Below are positions 8,344 to 16,683 of a DNA stretch of 64,000 nt, piece after piece (within the stretch, counting starts at the first letter, position 1; every line of letters begins with the position of its first letter). This stretch comes from DASUPK01 sp963744105. GTDB lineage: Bacteria; Actinomycetota; Thermoleophilia; Solirubrobacterales; 70-9. Made by a program: the position numbers and the translations under genes. A model generated the notes under the pieces. That model was not told the DNA's origin and searched no databases. It saw nothing but the letters and a program-made list of their open reading frames with translations. The stretch spans positions 248,001 through 312,000 of the forward strand of contig CAVUSJ010000004.1 in the NCBI GenBank assembly GCA_963744105.1. Reading direction: 5' to 3'.

Positions 8344-9081
8344 GTGCCCTTTCACGTCGAGATCTCGCGCGGCTTCCGGCAGCGCGCCCGCGCCTTCAAC
8401 CTGGACGAGGTGAAGCTGCGCGCCACGATCCTCGATCCCTGGATGCAGGGCCGCCGGATCCTGCTCGGCGACAAGGAATGGGAGCCGCGGGACTGCAAGC
8501 TGGTCGTCCTCGAGGGCCCGGAGCTCGCGGACACGGACCTCTCGATGGGAAGGGGTTGGTCGAACGCCGAGAAGACGGCCGAGAACGTCACCCGCAGGCT
8601 GATCGAGGCCGCGTCGGCGCCGGTGAAGCCGCTGGTGGCGATCCTCGCGGAGGAGGACGCAGACCGGGCTGAGATCGCCGGAATGCTTCAGCGCCTAGAG
8701 CTCGAAATCGTGTTCTGGGATGAGCTCCGTTCGCGCATCCTGGGAGCGCCGTCTCCCGCCGGGGGGACCGGGTACGCGGCGGTGCTCGCCATCGGCGGCG
8801 ACGCGCCGTCTCCGACCTGGCTGTTCGACGCCGGACTCGCCCGGGGTGCGCTGGGCGGCAGGGCGCTGGTGGTTCAGCTCGGCGATGCGCCGATCCCGGC
8901 ACAGCTCGCCGGAGTGGACGTGATGCGCCTCGACCCCGGCGAGGAGTCGTCGATCCGGGCCCTCGGGGACCGGCTCAGGGCTGACGCTTCGCCATCAGGT
9001 CGCGGCTGCAAGCGGCCGCCCCACAAGTCGCTTCGGGCTTCGCCCTTCGCTCCGAGGTGGAGCGGCCTGGCAGCCGCTTAG
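8344..9081 (+). CDS. Conserved hypothetical protein with an odd C-terminal tail
   Basis: A 245-residue protein starting at GTG 8344 that I cannot assign to a named family. The N-terminal 90 residues (start MPFHVEISRGFRQRARAFNL, then GDKEWEPRDC and GRGWSNAEKTAENVTRRLIE) look conserved and soluble. The middle (about 95-210) is alpha/beta with hydrophobic strands. The last 35 or so residues are rich in Arg, Pro and Ser and are encoded by a GC-rich palindromic stretch (about 8994-9077). They look like a repeat that was read into the frame rather than protein-coding sequence. The TAG stop overlaps the TAA stop of the convergent stress-protein gene by 4 bases. Confidence 0.7.
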   Translation: MPFHVEISRGFRQRARAFNLDEVKLRATILDPWMQGRRILLGDKEWEPRDCKLVVLEGPELADTDLSMGRGWSNAEKTAENVTRRLIEAASAPVKPLVAILAEEDADRAEIAGMLQRLELEIVFWDELRSRILGAPSPAGGTGYAAVLAIGGDAPSPTWLFDAGLARGALGGRALVVQLGDAPIPAQLAGVDVMRLDPGEESSIRALGDRLRADASPSGRGCKRPPHKSLRASPFAPRWSGLAAA

Positions 9082-9782
9082 ACCTTGGCCGCGACCCGCT
9101 TGACGATGCCCGGCTTCGAGAACCTGATCTCGCCGCCGCGAGCGACCGCGATCACCGGAGCGTTGGAGGTCTCGATCGCGTAGCCCGCCCGCGCGCTCAG
9201 GTTCACGTGGCCCTTGGGCGAGGCCGGCGAGGATCCGACGACGATCAGGTCGGCATCGGTGTGGCGCTCGACGACGTTCACGCCGAGGGCATCCGCGAGG
9301 CTCTTTGCCGTCTCGATCGCGCTCCGGTCGCCATCGTCCTCGACCAGCACGCCGACGCTCTTGATCTCGCTGTCGCGGTTCCGGTACCCGGCCGGGGCGA
9401 TCGCCACGGCGGCGGGGCCACCGGTCAGCATGCGCTGCGCGGAGGTGCCTGGCATGACCGCTCCATTGGCGGTCCGGTAGTCGGAGCCGAAGACGATCAG
9501 CTCGGCCTTCTCGCTCTCGGCGAGCTCCCAGAGGCCGGCGCCGGTCGAGGCGTGGACCACCACGTGCTGGGGGATCTTCTCGTCGCCGAGCGCGTGGGCG
9601 CCGGTGGCGAGCAGCTCCTCGGCCTCCTTCTCCTCCAGGGCCTCGCGCGCCTGGTTGGGCTGCTGGGTGTGCCGCACGTAGGCGAGTGAGACATCGCCGC
9701 CGAACTCGGCGAGCTTGCCGCCCAGCGCGAGCGCGTCACGGTCGTTGTCGGTGCCGTCGTAGGAAACGATGATCTTGGCCAT
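9078..9782 (-). CDS. Universal stress protein (tandem UspA domains)
   Basis: A 234-residue cytoplasmic protein with two UspA-like halves. The first begins MAKIIVSYDGTDNDRDALALG and runs to about 145, with LIVFGSDYRT and ATP-loop-like residues. The second begins near SVGVLVEDDGDRSAIETAKS and ends with the clear LIVVGSSPASPKGHVNLSAR nucleotide-binding segment (G-x2-G-x9-G-S/T type) and NAPVIAVARGG. Start is set at ATG 9782 because AGGAGA lies at ribosome-binding distance upstream; the frame stays open further up. It diverges from a LysR gene with palindromic sites between them, so that regulator may control it. Confidence 0.85.
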   Translation of the reverse strand: MAKIIVSYDGTDNDRDALALGGKLAEFGGDVSLAYVRHTQQPNQAREALEEKEAEELLATGAHALGDEKIPQHVVVHASTGAGLWELAESEKAELIVFGSDYRTANGAVMPGTSAQRMLTGGPAAVAIAPAGYRNRDSEIKSVGVLVEDDGDRSAIETAKSLADALGVNVVERHTDADLIVVGSSPASPKGHVNLSARAGYAIETSNAPVIAVARGGEIRFSKPGIVKRVAAKV

Positions 9783-9854
9783 GTCGGTTCTCCTGGGGTT
9801 CGAAGACGTTGGTCGTTTCGAAGTTCGTTGGCATGGTGCCCGCGTCCTGCCATT

Positions 9855-9866
9855 AGTACAAGTACT
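9855..9866. promoter_or_regulatory. Perfect palindrome, likely regulator site (AGTAC-AA-GTACT)
   Basis: An exact 12-base inverted repeat in the 113-base gap between the divergent stress-protein and LysR genes. The gap is strikingly AT-rich beside its GC-rich flanks. Position and symmetry suggest an operator for the adjacent LysR protein. This is inferred from position only. Confidence 0.5.
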
Positions 9867-9882
9867 CTTTGTGATCTCTAGA

Positions 9883-9897
9883 ATTAGCACTACTAAT
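9883..9897. promoter_or_regulatory. Second palindrome overlapping the LysR start (ATTAG-n5-CTAAT)
   Basis: An inverted repeat with 5-base arms ends on the ATG of the LysR gene. A TAGAAT at 9879-9884 could serve as its -10 box, which would place transcription start almost at the ATG (leaderless or nearly so). Binding here would block the regulator's own transcription, the usual LysR autorepression layout. Confidence 0.45.
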
Positions 9898-10798
9898 GCT
9901 GAACGCACAGCGGCTCAGGGTGCTGCGGGAGGTCCTCGCGCAGGGCTCCTTCTCGGAGGCGGCCAGCGCCCTCAACTACACGCAGTCCGCCGTCTCCCAG
10001 GCGATCGCGACGCTTGAGGCCGAGGCCGGGGTCCCGCTGCTCGAGCGCGACCGGCGCGGCGTCCGCCCGACGAGCGCGGGCGAGCGGCTGAACGAGCACG
10101 GGGTCCGGATCCTCACGCAGCTCGACGCGGCTGAGGCGGAGCTGGGCGCGATCGCCGGCGTCAGGGGAGGCGAGCTGCGCATGGCCTCCTTCCCGACGGC
10201 CGGCGCGACCCTGATGCCGCTCGCGATCGCCGCCTTCCGCAGCGCCCATCCCGACGTGACCCTCAGCCTGGTCGAGGGAGAGCCCGAGGAGCTCACCCCC
10301 CGGCTTCGCGAGGGGGAGTTCGACCTGGCCCTGATCTTCGAGTTCGAGGGCACCGGCGAGCTCGGGCCGGGGCTGCGCTCCACGCCGTTGTTCGAGGACC
10401 CGATGAAGCTCGCTCTGCCCAAGGCCCATCGCCTGGCGACCAAGGATCGGATCACGCTGGCCGACCTCTCCGACGAAGCCTGGGTGCAGACCTCCGAGGC
10501 GAGCGCCTGCGCCCGCCATGTCGTGCGCATCTGCCGCGCGGCGGGCTTCGAGCCGCGCGTCTCGTTCGAGTCCGACGACTACCTGACGGTGCAGGGACTG
10601 GTCGCGGCCGGAGTGGGGGTGGCCCTGATCCCGGAGCTCGCGCTCTCGGAGACCTACGACATCGCCGTCACAGAACTGCATCCGACCGCCCCGGTGCGCC
10701 ACGTCGTCGCCGCCACGCGTGGCTCGGCCGTGTCGCTGCCGGCCGCCGCGGCGATGCTGGACATCCTGCAGGACGAGGCGCGCCGCTACGCCCCATAA
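9896..10798 (+). CDS. LysR family transcriptional regulator
   Basis: A 300-residue LysR-type regulator. The N-terminal winged helix-turn-helix is plain: LRVLREVLAQGSFSEAASAL, then NYTQSAVSQAIATLEAEAGV, then LLERDRRGVRPTSAGE. The C-terminal effector domain starts with GGELRMASFPTAGATLMPLA near residue 90 and includes VSFESDDYLTVQGLVAAGVG near 225. Such proteins bind T-n11-A palindromes and often control a divergent target, here the universal stress protein gene. No effector can be deduced. A strong terminator hairpin follows the stop directly. Confidence 0.93.
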   Translation: MLNAQRLRVLREVLAQGSFSEAASALNYTQSAVSQAIATLEAEAGVPLLERDRRGVRPTSAGERLNEHGVRILTQLDAAEAELGAIAGVRGGELRMASFPTAGATLMPLAIAAFRSAHPDVTLSLVEGEPEELTPRLREGEFDLALIFEFEGTGELGPGLRSTPLFEDPMKLALPKAHRLATKDRITLADLSDEAWVQTSEASACARHVVRICRAAGFEPRVSFESDDYLTVQGLVAAGVGVALIPELALSETYDIAVTELHPTAPVRHVVAATRGSAVSLPAAAAMLDILQDEARRYAP

Positions 10799-10799
10799 C

Positions 10800-10835
10800 G
10801 ACCGACGCCCCCACCTTGCGGCGGGGGCGTCGGTC
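10800..10835. terminator. Strong hairpin between LysR and amt
   Basis: A perfect 13-bp stem (GACCGACGCCCCC, 10800-10812, with GGGGGCGTCGGTC, 10823-10835) and a 10-base loop lie just after the LysR stop at 10798. They sit in the gap before the convergent amt stop at 10864. There is no long T run, so it is an actinobacterial-style hairpin terminator that may act on both strands. Confidence 0.85.
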
Positions 10836-10863
10836 TGTGTCGTCCTTCGAGTTGCCGGTCGCG

Positions 10864-12252
10864 TTAGCTCGACTGCGCTCCGGCTGGGAAGGCCAGTGAC
10901 GGCACGTCCGAGGGGTAGACCTCGTGACCGTGCACGGCGATGTCGCCTTCCTCCATGTCGGCCTCCTCCATGCGGAGCGGCACGAAGAGTCCCACCAGCT
11001 TCAGCAGGATGAACGTGCCGAGCGCGGAGTAGCCGATCACCCAGAGGGCGGTGACGAACTCGTCCTTGAGGAGCTCGGCGTTCCCTCCGTTGAATATGCC
11101 CGCGATTCCGGGCAGGTCGGTCGCTCCGCCGCCGGTCGCCGCATAGACGATGACGTTCGGGTCAGCGAAGAACCCGAGCAGGAGGCCGCCGAACAGGCCG
11201 GCGAAACCGTGGGTGTAGATCACGCCCAGGGTGTCGTCGACGTTGCGGAATGGCCGCATCCGGCTCAGGTAGTTGAGGGCGAAGTAACACAGGCCGCCCC
11301 CGATCAACCCGATGCAGAGCGCACCCCAGCCGTTGACGAACCCTGCGCACGGAGTGATCACCACGAGCCCGGTGATCATGCCGTTGACGCTCGAGATCAG
11401 GCTGGGCTTGTGGCCCGTGATGTAGTCCAGCGCGATCCAGGAGAGGAACGCGATGGCAGCCGCCAGGTTCGTGTTCAGAACCGCCAGCGACGCGTCGGAG
11501 CCCGCGTAATACGGGTCACCGCCGTTGAATCCGTTCCAGCCCAGCCATAACAGCCCGGCGCCCGTCGCAACCATCAGCAGGTTGTTCGGAGCGTCGATCT
11601 CTCGGTCACGCTGGAGCCTCGGGCCGATCACCGCAGCCGCAACGAAGCCGGAGACTCCGGCGGCCAGATGGATCACGTACCCGCCCGAGAAGTCGAGCGC
11701 GCCGTGGGCCGCCCACCAGCCGCCGCCCCAGATGAGGAAGGCGTTGACCGTGTAGACGATGCTCGACCAGAGGATCACGAACGGGATCCAGGCCCGGAAG
11801 TTGAACCGGCCCAGAACCGACCCCAGCATCAGGATCGGCGTGATCGCCGCGAACACGAACTGGAAGTAGACCAGCGTCGGTTGGCTGAAATTGAACGCCG
11901 GTCCGGTGGTTATCAGCGGGATGGCCGCCTGAGCCTGCTCCGCACCAGTCCCCAGCACCGATGCCGGCGTTCCCCACATGTTTCCGAAGAACGACCCGTC
12001 ACCTGCGCCAAAGATGTGGAGCGGGCTGCCGAAGGCCATCTTGAACCCGTAGAGAACCCAGACGATCAGTACCAGGGCGAACGCGACGAAGCTCATCATC
12101 ATCGCGTTGACCGACCAGCGCTTCTGCATCACGCCGCCGTACAGCACGGCGAGTCCGGGCACGCTCATCAGGCCGACCAGGGTCGCCGCGGTGAGCTGCC
12201 AGGCATTGTCGCCAGGGTTCACGAAATCGGGATACGGCACCCACGTTGGCAT
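10864..12252 (-). CDS. amt: Ammonium transporter
   Basis: A 462-residue integral membrane Amt/MEP/Rh protein with about 11 helices, which conducts ammonium or ammonia into the cell. The N-terminus (DNAWQLTAATLVGLMSVPGL) aligns with the first Amt helix. The signature region VIHLAAGVSGFVAA carries the first pore His, and IYTHGFAGLFGG carries the second. The GLLWLGWNGFNGG segment is also typical. The cytoplasmic tail is short and acidic (MEEADMEEGD). No glnK or glnB gene lies next to it in this window, which is unusual, as amt is commonly linked to a PII gene. Confidence 0.95.
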   Translation of the reverse strand: MPTWVPYPDFVNPGDNAWQLTAATLVGLMSVPGLAVLYGGVMQKRWSVNAMMMSFVAFALVLIVWVLYGFKMAFGSPLHIFGAGDGSFFGNMWGTPASVLGTGAEQAQAAIPLITTGPAFNFSQPTLVYFQFVFAAITPILMLGSVLGRFNFRAWIPFVILWSSIVYTVNAFLIWGGGWWAAHGALDFSGGYVIHLAAGVSGFVAAAVIGPRLQRDREIDAPNNLLMVATGAGLLWLGWNGFNGGDPYYAGSDASLAVLNTNLAAAIAFLSWIALDYITGHKPSLISSVNGMITGLVVITPCAGFVNGWGALCIGLIGGGLCYFALNYLSRMRPFRNVDDTLGVIYTHGFAGLFGGLLLGFFADPNVIVYAATGGGATDLPGIAGIFNGGNAELLKDEFVTALWVIGYSALGTFILLKLVGLFVPLRMEEADMEEGDIAVHGHEVYPSDVPSLAFPAGAQSS

Positions 12253-12431
12253 GAGTCTTGCCTTCTCCTTTTCGTTGGATATCGAGCAGTGGCGATGCCT
12301 GCCTGGCCGTCGAACGACGTCCGGACGGGTAAAGCCGCCGTGCAGGGTGCCTCAAGGGCGGTCCGCCTCCTACCTCCAAAAGTCTGAAATCCCCCGCCGG
12401 AATCTCGACACTAGGTCGAAGGCCCCTGCTC

Positions 12432-12767
12432 ATGACCGCTTTTAGACTGGGCATCGTGCCTCTCGAAGGACATTGGGCCCGGGTCAACACCCCGCTGCGC
12501 AAGACCACCTCGCGTGAGCGGCGGATCCTGTGGATCTTCGTCGCGATCCTCGCCGTGGCCGCGATCGCGGGCACGGTTGTGGCAATCGGCTCAAGCTCGC
12601 CCTCGACGCCCTCGGGCTGCGTGCGAATCGAGTTGCCGAGCACGATGGGGGCGAGCGCCTCGACCATCTGCGGCGACAAGGCGAGATCCTTCTGCGCCGG
12701 CCCCGCCGTGCACTCCGCCCCCCTGAACAAGACGGCCTTGCCGAAGTGCCGCGAGGCCGGGTTCTAG
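12432..12767 (+). CDS. Small single-pass membrane protein
   Basis: A frame of up to 111 residues. The C-terminal 90 look like a real protein: a basic stretch (LRKTTSRERR), one transmembrane helix (LWIFVAILAVAAIAGTVVAI), then an extracytoplasmic tail with four cysteines in a C...C..C...C spacing that could form two disulfides. The true start may be ATG 12432 or GTG 12456. It overlaps the 5' end of the winged-helix gene downstream by about 22 bases. No known family was recognised. Confidence 0.6.
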   Translation: MTAFRLGIVPLEGHWARVNTPLRKTTSRERRILWIFVAILAVAAIAGTVVAIGSSSPSTPSGCVRIELPSTMGASASTICGDKARSFCAGPAVHSAPLNKTALPKCREAGF

Positions 12768-13798
12768 CCGAGCGAGAGCTGAACCGGGCCCTGCTGGCCC
12801 GCCAGCTGCTGCTGGAGCGCGTCAGGTCGCCCATCCCCAAGGTCCTCGAGCGGATGGGGACGCTGCAGGCGCAGTACGCGCCCTCGATGTACATCGGCCT
12901 CTGGTCGCGGATCGAAGGGTTCGAGCGCGAGCAGCTCGACCGGGCGCTCGAGCGGCGCACCGTCGTCCAGGGAACGCTGATGCGGGCCACCATCCATCTG
13001 GTCTCGGCGGCCGACTACTGGCCGATCGCGATCGGGGTGCGGCGGGGCCGGCGCGAGGCCTGGCTGAACACCTCCTACCGCACGGAGTACAGCGCCAAGC
13101 AGATGTCCGCGGCCGCGCGCAAGCTCCGCAAGCGCCTCGGCGACGGCACGATGGGCCGCAAGGAGATCCACCAGCTGCTCCCGTCCGACAGCGTCGTCAC
13201 CAACGGCGTGAACATGTGGCTCGACCTGGCGCGCGTGCCCCCATCCGGCACCTGGGAACGGCGGCGAGCCGACCTGTACGCCGCGACGGATCGGTGGCTG
13301 CGCGAGCCGCCGAAGGAGCTCGATGAGCGAAAGGGGATCGAGCTGCTGGTGAAGCGCTATCTGACCGGCTTCGGCCCCGCCCCGCTCGACGACATCGCCA
13401 ATTGGGCCGGCCTTCACCCGAAGCGCGTGTCGCCCGTCGTCGAGTCGATGAAGCTACGCCGCTTCACCTCGGAGGACGGGCAGGAGCTCGTCGACCTGCC
13501 GCGCGCTCCGCTTCCCGATCCGGAGACCCCTGCGCCGGTCAGGTTCATCGGGACCTGGGACGCGATGCTCCTCACCCACGGCCGCCGGACGGGGGTGCTG
13601 CCCGAGGAGCATCGCCCGAAGGTCTTCAACACGCGGACCCCGCAGTCCATGCCCACCTTTCTGGTGGACGGCAGGGTCGCGGGCAGCTGGAAGTTCGAGA
13701 AGGGGAAGGTGAAGCTCGACCCGTTCGAGCGGCTGGACGCCGCGGCGAAACGCGAGCTCGCCGCCGAAGGCGACCGGCTCGCCGAGCTGCACGCCTAG
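12746..13798 (+). CDS. Winged helix DNA-binding protein (HTH_42, AlkZ/YcaQ-like)
   Basis: About 350 residues of the winged-helix family that includes the DNA-crosslink glycosylases AlkZ/YcaQ and many uncharacterised actinobacterial paralogues. Visible marks are ERMGTLQAQYAPSMYIGLWSR near 35, the RRTVVQGTLMRATIHLVSA block near 65, YLTGFGPAPLDDIANWAG near 215, and FIGTWDAMLLTHGRR near 270. The first plausible start is the GTG at 12746, inside the previous gene. Family knowledge suggests DNA binding or repair, but I do not see the QxQ/QxD catalytic motif with certainty. The stop codon is shared as CTAG with the convergent hydrolase. Confidence 0.8.
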   Translation: MPRGRVLAERELNRALLARQLLLERVRSPIPKVLERMGTLQAQYAPSMYIGLWSRIEGFEREQLDRALERRTVVQGTLMRATIHLVSAADYWPIAIGVRRGRREAWLNTSYRTEYSAKQMSAAARKLRKRLGDGTMGRKEIHQLLPSDSVVTNGVNMWLDLARVPPSGTWERRRADLYAATDRWLREPPKELDERKGIELLVKRYLTGFGPAPLDDIANWAGLHPKRVSPVVESMKLRRFTSEDGQELVDLPRAPLPDPETPAPVRFIGTWDAMLLTHGRRTGVLPEEHRPKVFNTRTPQSMPTFLVDGRVAGSWKFEKGKVKLDPFERLDAAAKRELAAEGDRLAELHA

Positions 13799-14412
13799 CC
13801 GGGCAGGGCCAACTCGGACAGCCACTCGCGGACCGCTGCGGCGATGGCATCGGGATCGGACTTGAGGCCGTGGTCGCCTCGCACCTTCACCACCTCCCGC
13901 CCGGGGCCTTCGGGGGGCATGCCGAAGCGGTCGCTCTCGCCCTGGACGATGAGAACCGGGAGCTTCACGGCTTCGAGCTCAGGCAGCCGGCTCTGAGACG
14001 GCTTGTCGCCCCGCCGCGGCGGGAGCAGCGGGAAGGCGAGGCACAGCACGGCCGACGCGCCCGTCTCGGGGAGGGTCCTGCAGGCGACGCGCGCGCCCAG
14101 TGAGCGCCCGCCGACCACCAGCGGCAGCCCGACGAGCTTGTTCTCTCGGAGGTGCTCCACGACGGTGACCCACGCCTCGTCCAGGCGCTTCGCCGACGCG
14201 GGGGCGCGCTTCCCGGCGACGCGGTAGGGCTGCTCCACGAGCGCGACCGAGAAGCCCTCGCTCACCGCCGCCTCGGTCGCAGCGATGAGATCGGGCCCAT
14301 CGATTCCGGCCCCGGCGCCGTGTCCCAGGACCAGCCCGCCGCGAGGGTCCTCGGCGGGATGCAGGTGCGCGCGAGCCAGTCCAGAGGGCGTCTCGATCCG
14401 TATCTCCGGCAT
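13795..14412 (-). CDS. Alpha/beta hydrolase (KANL3/Tex30-like)
   Basis: A 205-residue hydrolase. Start is set at ATG 14412 (MPEIRIETPSGLARAHLHPA), because the upstream open frame overlaps the signal-peptide gene on the other strand. Motifs: LVLGHGAGAGIDGP near 30 (oxyanion loop), the nucleophile elbow VGGRSLGARVAC near 100, VLIVQGESDRFGMPP near 155 (acid) and VRGDHGLKSD near 180 (His). All three catalytic positions are therefore present. The small size and motif set match the KANL3/Tex30-like hydrolase group; the substrate is unknown. Confidence 0.82.
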   Translation of the reverse strand: MPEIRIETPSGLARAHLHPAEDPRGGLVLGHGAGAGIDGPDLIAATEAAVSEGFSVALVEQPYRVAGKRAPASAKRLDEAWVTVVEHLRENKLVGLPLVVGGRSLGARVACRTLPETGASAVLCLAFPLLPPRRGDKPSQSRLPELEAVKLPVLIVQGESDRFGMPPEGPGREVVKVRGDHGLKSDPDAIAAAVREWLSELALPG

Positions 14413-14455
14413 GCACGCGACTGTAGTGGCCGGCGAGGTAGCTTCTGAGGGTCCG

Positions 14456-16519
14456 ATGCGCCGGCTGCTGACAGGAGGTCTGGCCGTCGCCGCCGCGCTG
14501 GCCGTCTTCTCGGCCCCCGCCGGGGCGGCCAAGGCGAAGAAGGCGACCCCGCCTCGTCTCGCCAACGGCTGCTTCGTGCTTCGCTCGGCCGAGACGGGGC
14601 GGTTCGTCGGGCCCTCCGGCGACACCTACCGCGCCGACCAGCCGACGGCCACGACCGCCTCCCCCTTCTTCTGGAAGCCGGCCACGCTGCGGAGCTACCT
14701 GCCCCAGGATCAGGAGGGAAGGTTCCTGACGGTCGTCGGCGGAGGCCTGATCCGGCGATCGGACAGCCCCGCGCCGACGACGGAATGGGCGGTCAGGCCG
14801 GCGGGCAAGCGCGCGGTGGCGATCGTCTTCTTTGCGGACGGTCGGCGGCTGGGCGTGGGAAGGGACGGAACCGTTGGGATGCAGGTGCCCGGGGCGCATG
14901 GTCGCCCCACTCACTTCAGGCTCGTCCGGGTGCCGCCCACGGCCTGCAGTCCGTTCCCGGAGGCCGAGGTGGATGCGACCGGCCGGCCCTTCCGCGGACG
15001 CGACCGCAAGGGCCGCGTCTTCGGCTTCGCCGACATGCACCTCCACATCACCGCGAACCAGCGCGCCGGGGGCGCCGTGATCTATGGCGAGCCCTTCGAT
15101 CGCTATGGGATCACCCGGGCGCTCGGCCACGACGCTGAGGAGCACGGACCGGACGGGAGCCTGGACGTGACCGGCAACCTCCTGCGGACCGGACTTCCGT
15201 TCGGGACGCACGACGTCCACGGCTGGCCCACCTTCGCGGGCTGGCCGGTGCGGGACACGATCACGCACCAGCAGACCTACTACGCGTGGCTGCAGCGTGC
15301 CTGGATGGCGGGGGAGCGCCTGGTCGTGGCGCAGACGGTCGAGGATCAACCGCTCTGCGAGATCGAGCCGGTGAAGACCCACTCCTGTGACGAGACCGAG
15401 TCCGTTCGCCTTCAGATCCAGACGCTGCGCGGACTGCAGAACTATGTCGACGCGCAGGCGGGCGGCAGGGGCCGCGGCTGGTTCCGGCTCGTCTACAACC
15501 CGCGCCAGGCGCGCCGGGCGATCGAGCGCGGCAAGCTCGCGGTCCTGATCGGGATCGAGTCATCGAACCTGTTCGGTTGCAGCGAGCGGATGGGCGTGCC
15601 GCAGTGCACCAAGGCCGACATCGACCGCGGGATCCGCAATGCCCGCGCTCTCGGCGTGCGCTCCGTCTTCCCGATGCACTGGACGGACAACGCCTTCGGC
15701 GGAGCGGCTTTGGAGGGCGGGGGCAAGGGCACGTTCATCAACGTGCTCGAGGCCTTCCAGACCGGCCACTACTTCCGGACGGGGCGGTGCCCGGAGCCGG
15801 GACAGGGCGAGGAGGTGAAGACGCTCAGCCCGGGCGAGCTGTCGGTCCTCTCGAGCTTCTTCCCCGCTGCCCAGCCCGTGACGCAGGTGCCGGCCCCCGA
15901 CTATCCGCCGGGCCGGCAGTGCAACGCGAATGGGCTGACCCCGCTCGGCAGATACCTGATCAAGCGCCTGATGGCGAACCACATGCTGATCGAGGCCGAC
16001 CACATGAGCGAATGGGGGCGGGAGACCCTCCTGCGCATGGCGAGGAAGCACCGCTACCCGCTCGTCTCGAGCCACACCGGGACGGGGGGCGAATGGACGG
16101 ACGCCCAGCTGCGCGAGCTGTACAACCTGGGAGGTATGGCCTCCGCGACCCCGGACACCGCCCCGGGGCTGGCCGCCAAGATCACGAGGCTCACGGCGTT
16201 CCGCAGCAAGCGCCACTACTTCGGAGTCGGTCTCGGTACCGACACGGGCGGGTTCTCCTCCCTCCCGGACCCCCGGCCCGATGCCGGCGTCACGCCGCTG
16301 CAGTACCCGTTCCGCTCCTACGACGGGAAGGTGACCTTCGGCCGCGAGCACAGCGGCACGCGCACCTTCGACCTGAACACCGATGGCGTGGCTCACTACG
16401 GCCTGATCGCGGACCTGATCGCCGATATCCAGCAGCACGGCGGTGCTGCGGCCCTGCGGCCGCTGTTCCATTCGGCCGAGGCCTATCTGCGGATGTGGCA
16501 GCTGGCGTACCGCCGCTAG
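14456..16519 (+). CDS. Secreted amidohydrolase / M19-like dipeptidase family protein
   Basis: A 687-residue exported protein. The signal peptide is MRRLLTGGLAVAAALAVFSA with a probable cleavage after AGA. Residues about 35-165 form a beta-rich domain that may bind sugar or polymer. A TIM-barrel metal hydrolase follows, with the metal motif ADMHLHIT near 195 and a second His-rich zone (DHMSEWGRE near 520, SSHTGTGGEW near 545), ending with GLGTDTGGFSSLP near 590. This resembles the membrane dipeptidase/amidohydrolase superfamily found exported in actinobacteria. The substrate cannot be told. It diverges from the hydrolase gene with a 43-base gap. Confidence 0.72.
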   Translation: MRRLLTGGLAVAAALAVFSAPAGAAKAKKATPPRLANGCFVLRSAETGRFVGPSGDTYRADQPTATTASPFFWKPATLRSYLPQDQEGRFLTVVGGGLIRRSDSPAPTTEWAVRPAGKRAVAIVFFADGRRLGVGRDGTVGMQVPGAHGRPTHFRLVRVPPTACSPFPEAEVDATGRPFRGRDRKGRVFGFADMHLHITANQRAGGAVIYGEPFDRYGITRALGHDAEEHGPDGSLDVTGNLLRTGLPFGTHDVHGWPTFAGWPVRDTITHQQTYYAWLQRAWMAGERLVVAQTVEDQPLCEIEPVKTHSCDETESVRLQIQTLRGLQNYVDAQAGGRGRGWFRLVYNPRQARRAIERGKLAVLIGIESSNLFGCSERMGVPQCTKADIDRGIRNARALGVRSVFPMHWTDNAFGGAALEGGGKGTFINVLEAFQTGHYFRTGRCPEPGQGEEVKTLSPGELSVLSSFFPAAQPVTQVPAPDYPPGRQCNANGLTPLGRYLIKRLMANHMLIEADHMSEWGRETLLRMARKHRYPLVSSHTGTGGEWTDAQLRELYNLGGMASATPDTAPGLAAKITRLTAFRSKRHYFGVGLGTDTGGFSSLPDPRPDAGVTPLQYPFRSYDGKVTFGREHSGTRTFDLNTDGVAHYGLIADLIADIQQHGGAAALRPLFHSAEAYLRMWQLAYRR

Positions 16520-16537
16520 CTGCGATTGGGCGAGTGA

Positions 16538-16610
16538 TGGAGCTAGCCGGACTCGAACCGGCGACCTCCTGGGTGCGATCCAGGCGCTCTCCCAACTGAG
16601 CTATAGCCCC
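16538..16610 (-). tRNA. tRNA-Ala (CGC anticodon)
   Basis: Minus-strand cloverleaf from G at 16610 to the discriminator A at 16538, 73 nt, with no encoded CCA. Acceptor stem GGGGCTA/TAGCTCC, D-arm AGCTCAGTTGGGAGAGC, anticodon stem CCTGG/CCAGG around loop ATCGCAC, and T-arm with GGTTCGAGTCC. The anticodon CGC reads GCG alanine codons, common in this genome. It is intact and intronless. Confidence 0.95.
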
Positions 16611-16683
16611 GGGTGGGATCTACCGATAAATATGGGGGCCCACGGCTTTACGCCAGCGTGCCGGGACAAGGATACTCGTGACT

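Noticed and set aside
16536..16599. Open frames through the tRNA-Ala(CGC) on both strands (for example a GLEPATSW-like peptide)
   Set aside because: Antisense translation of a tRNA is a well-known false protein signal.
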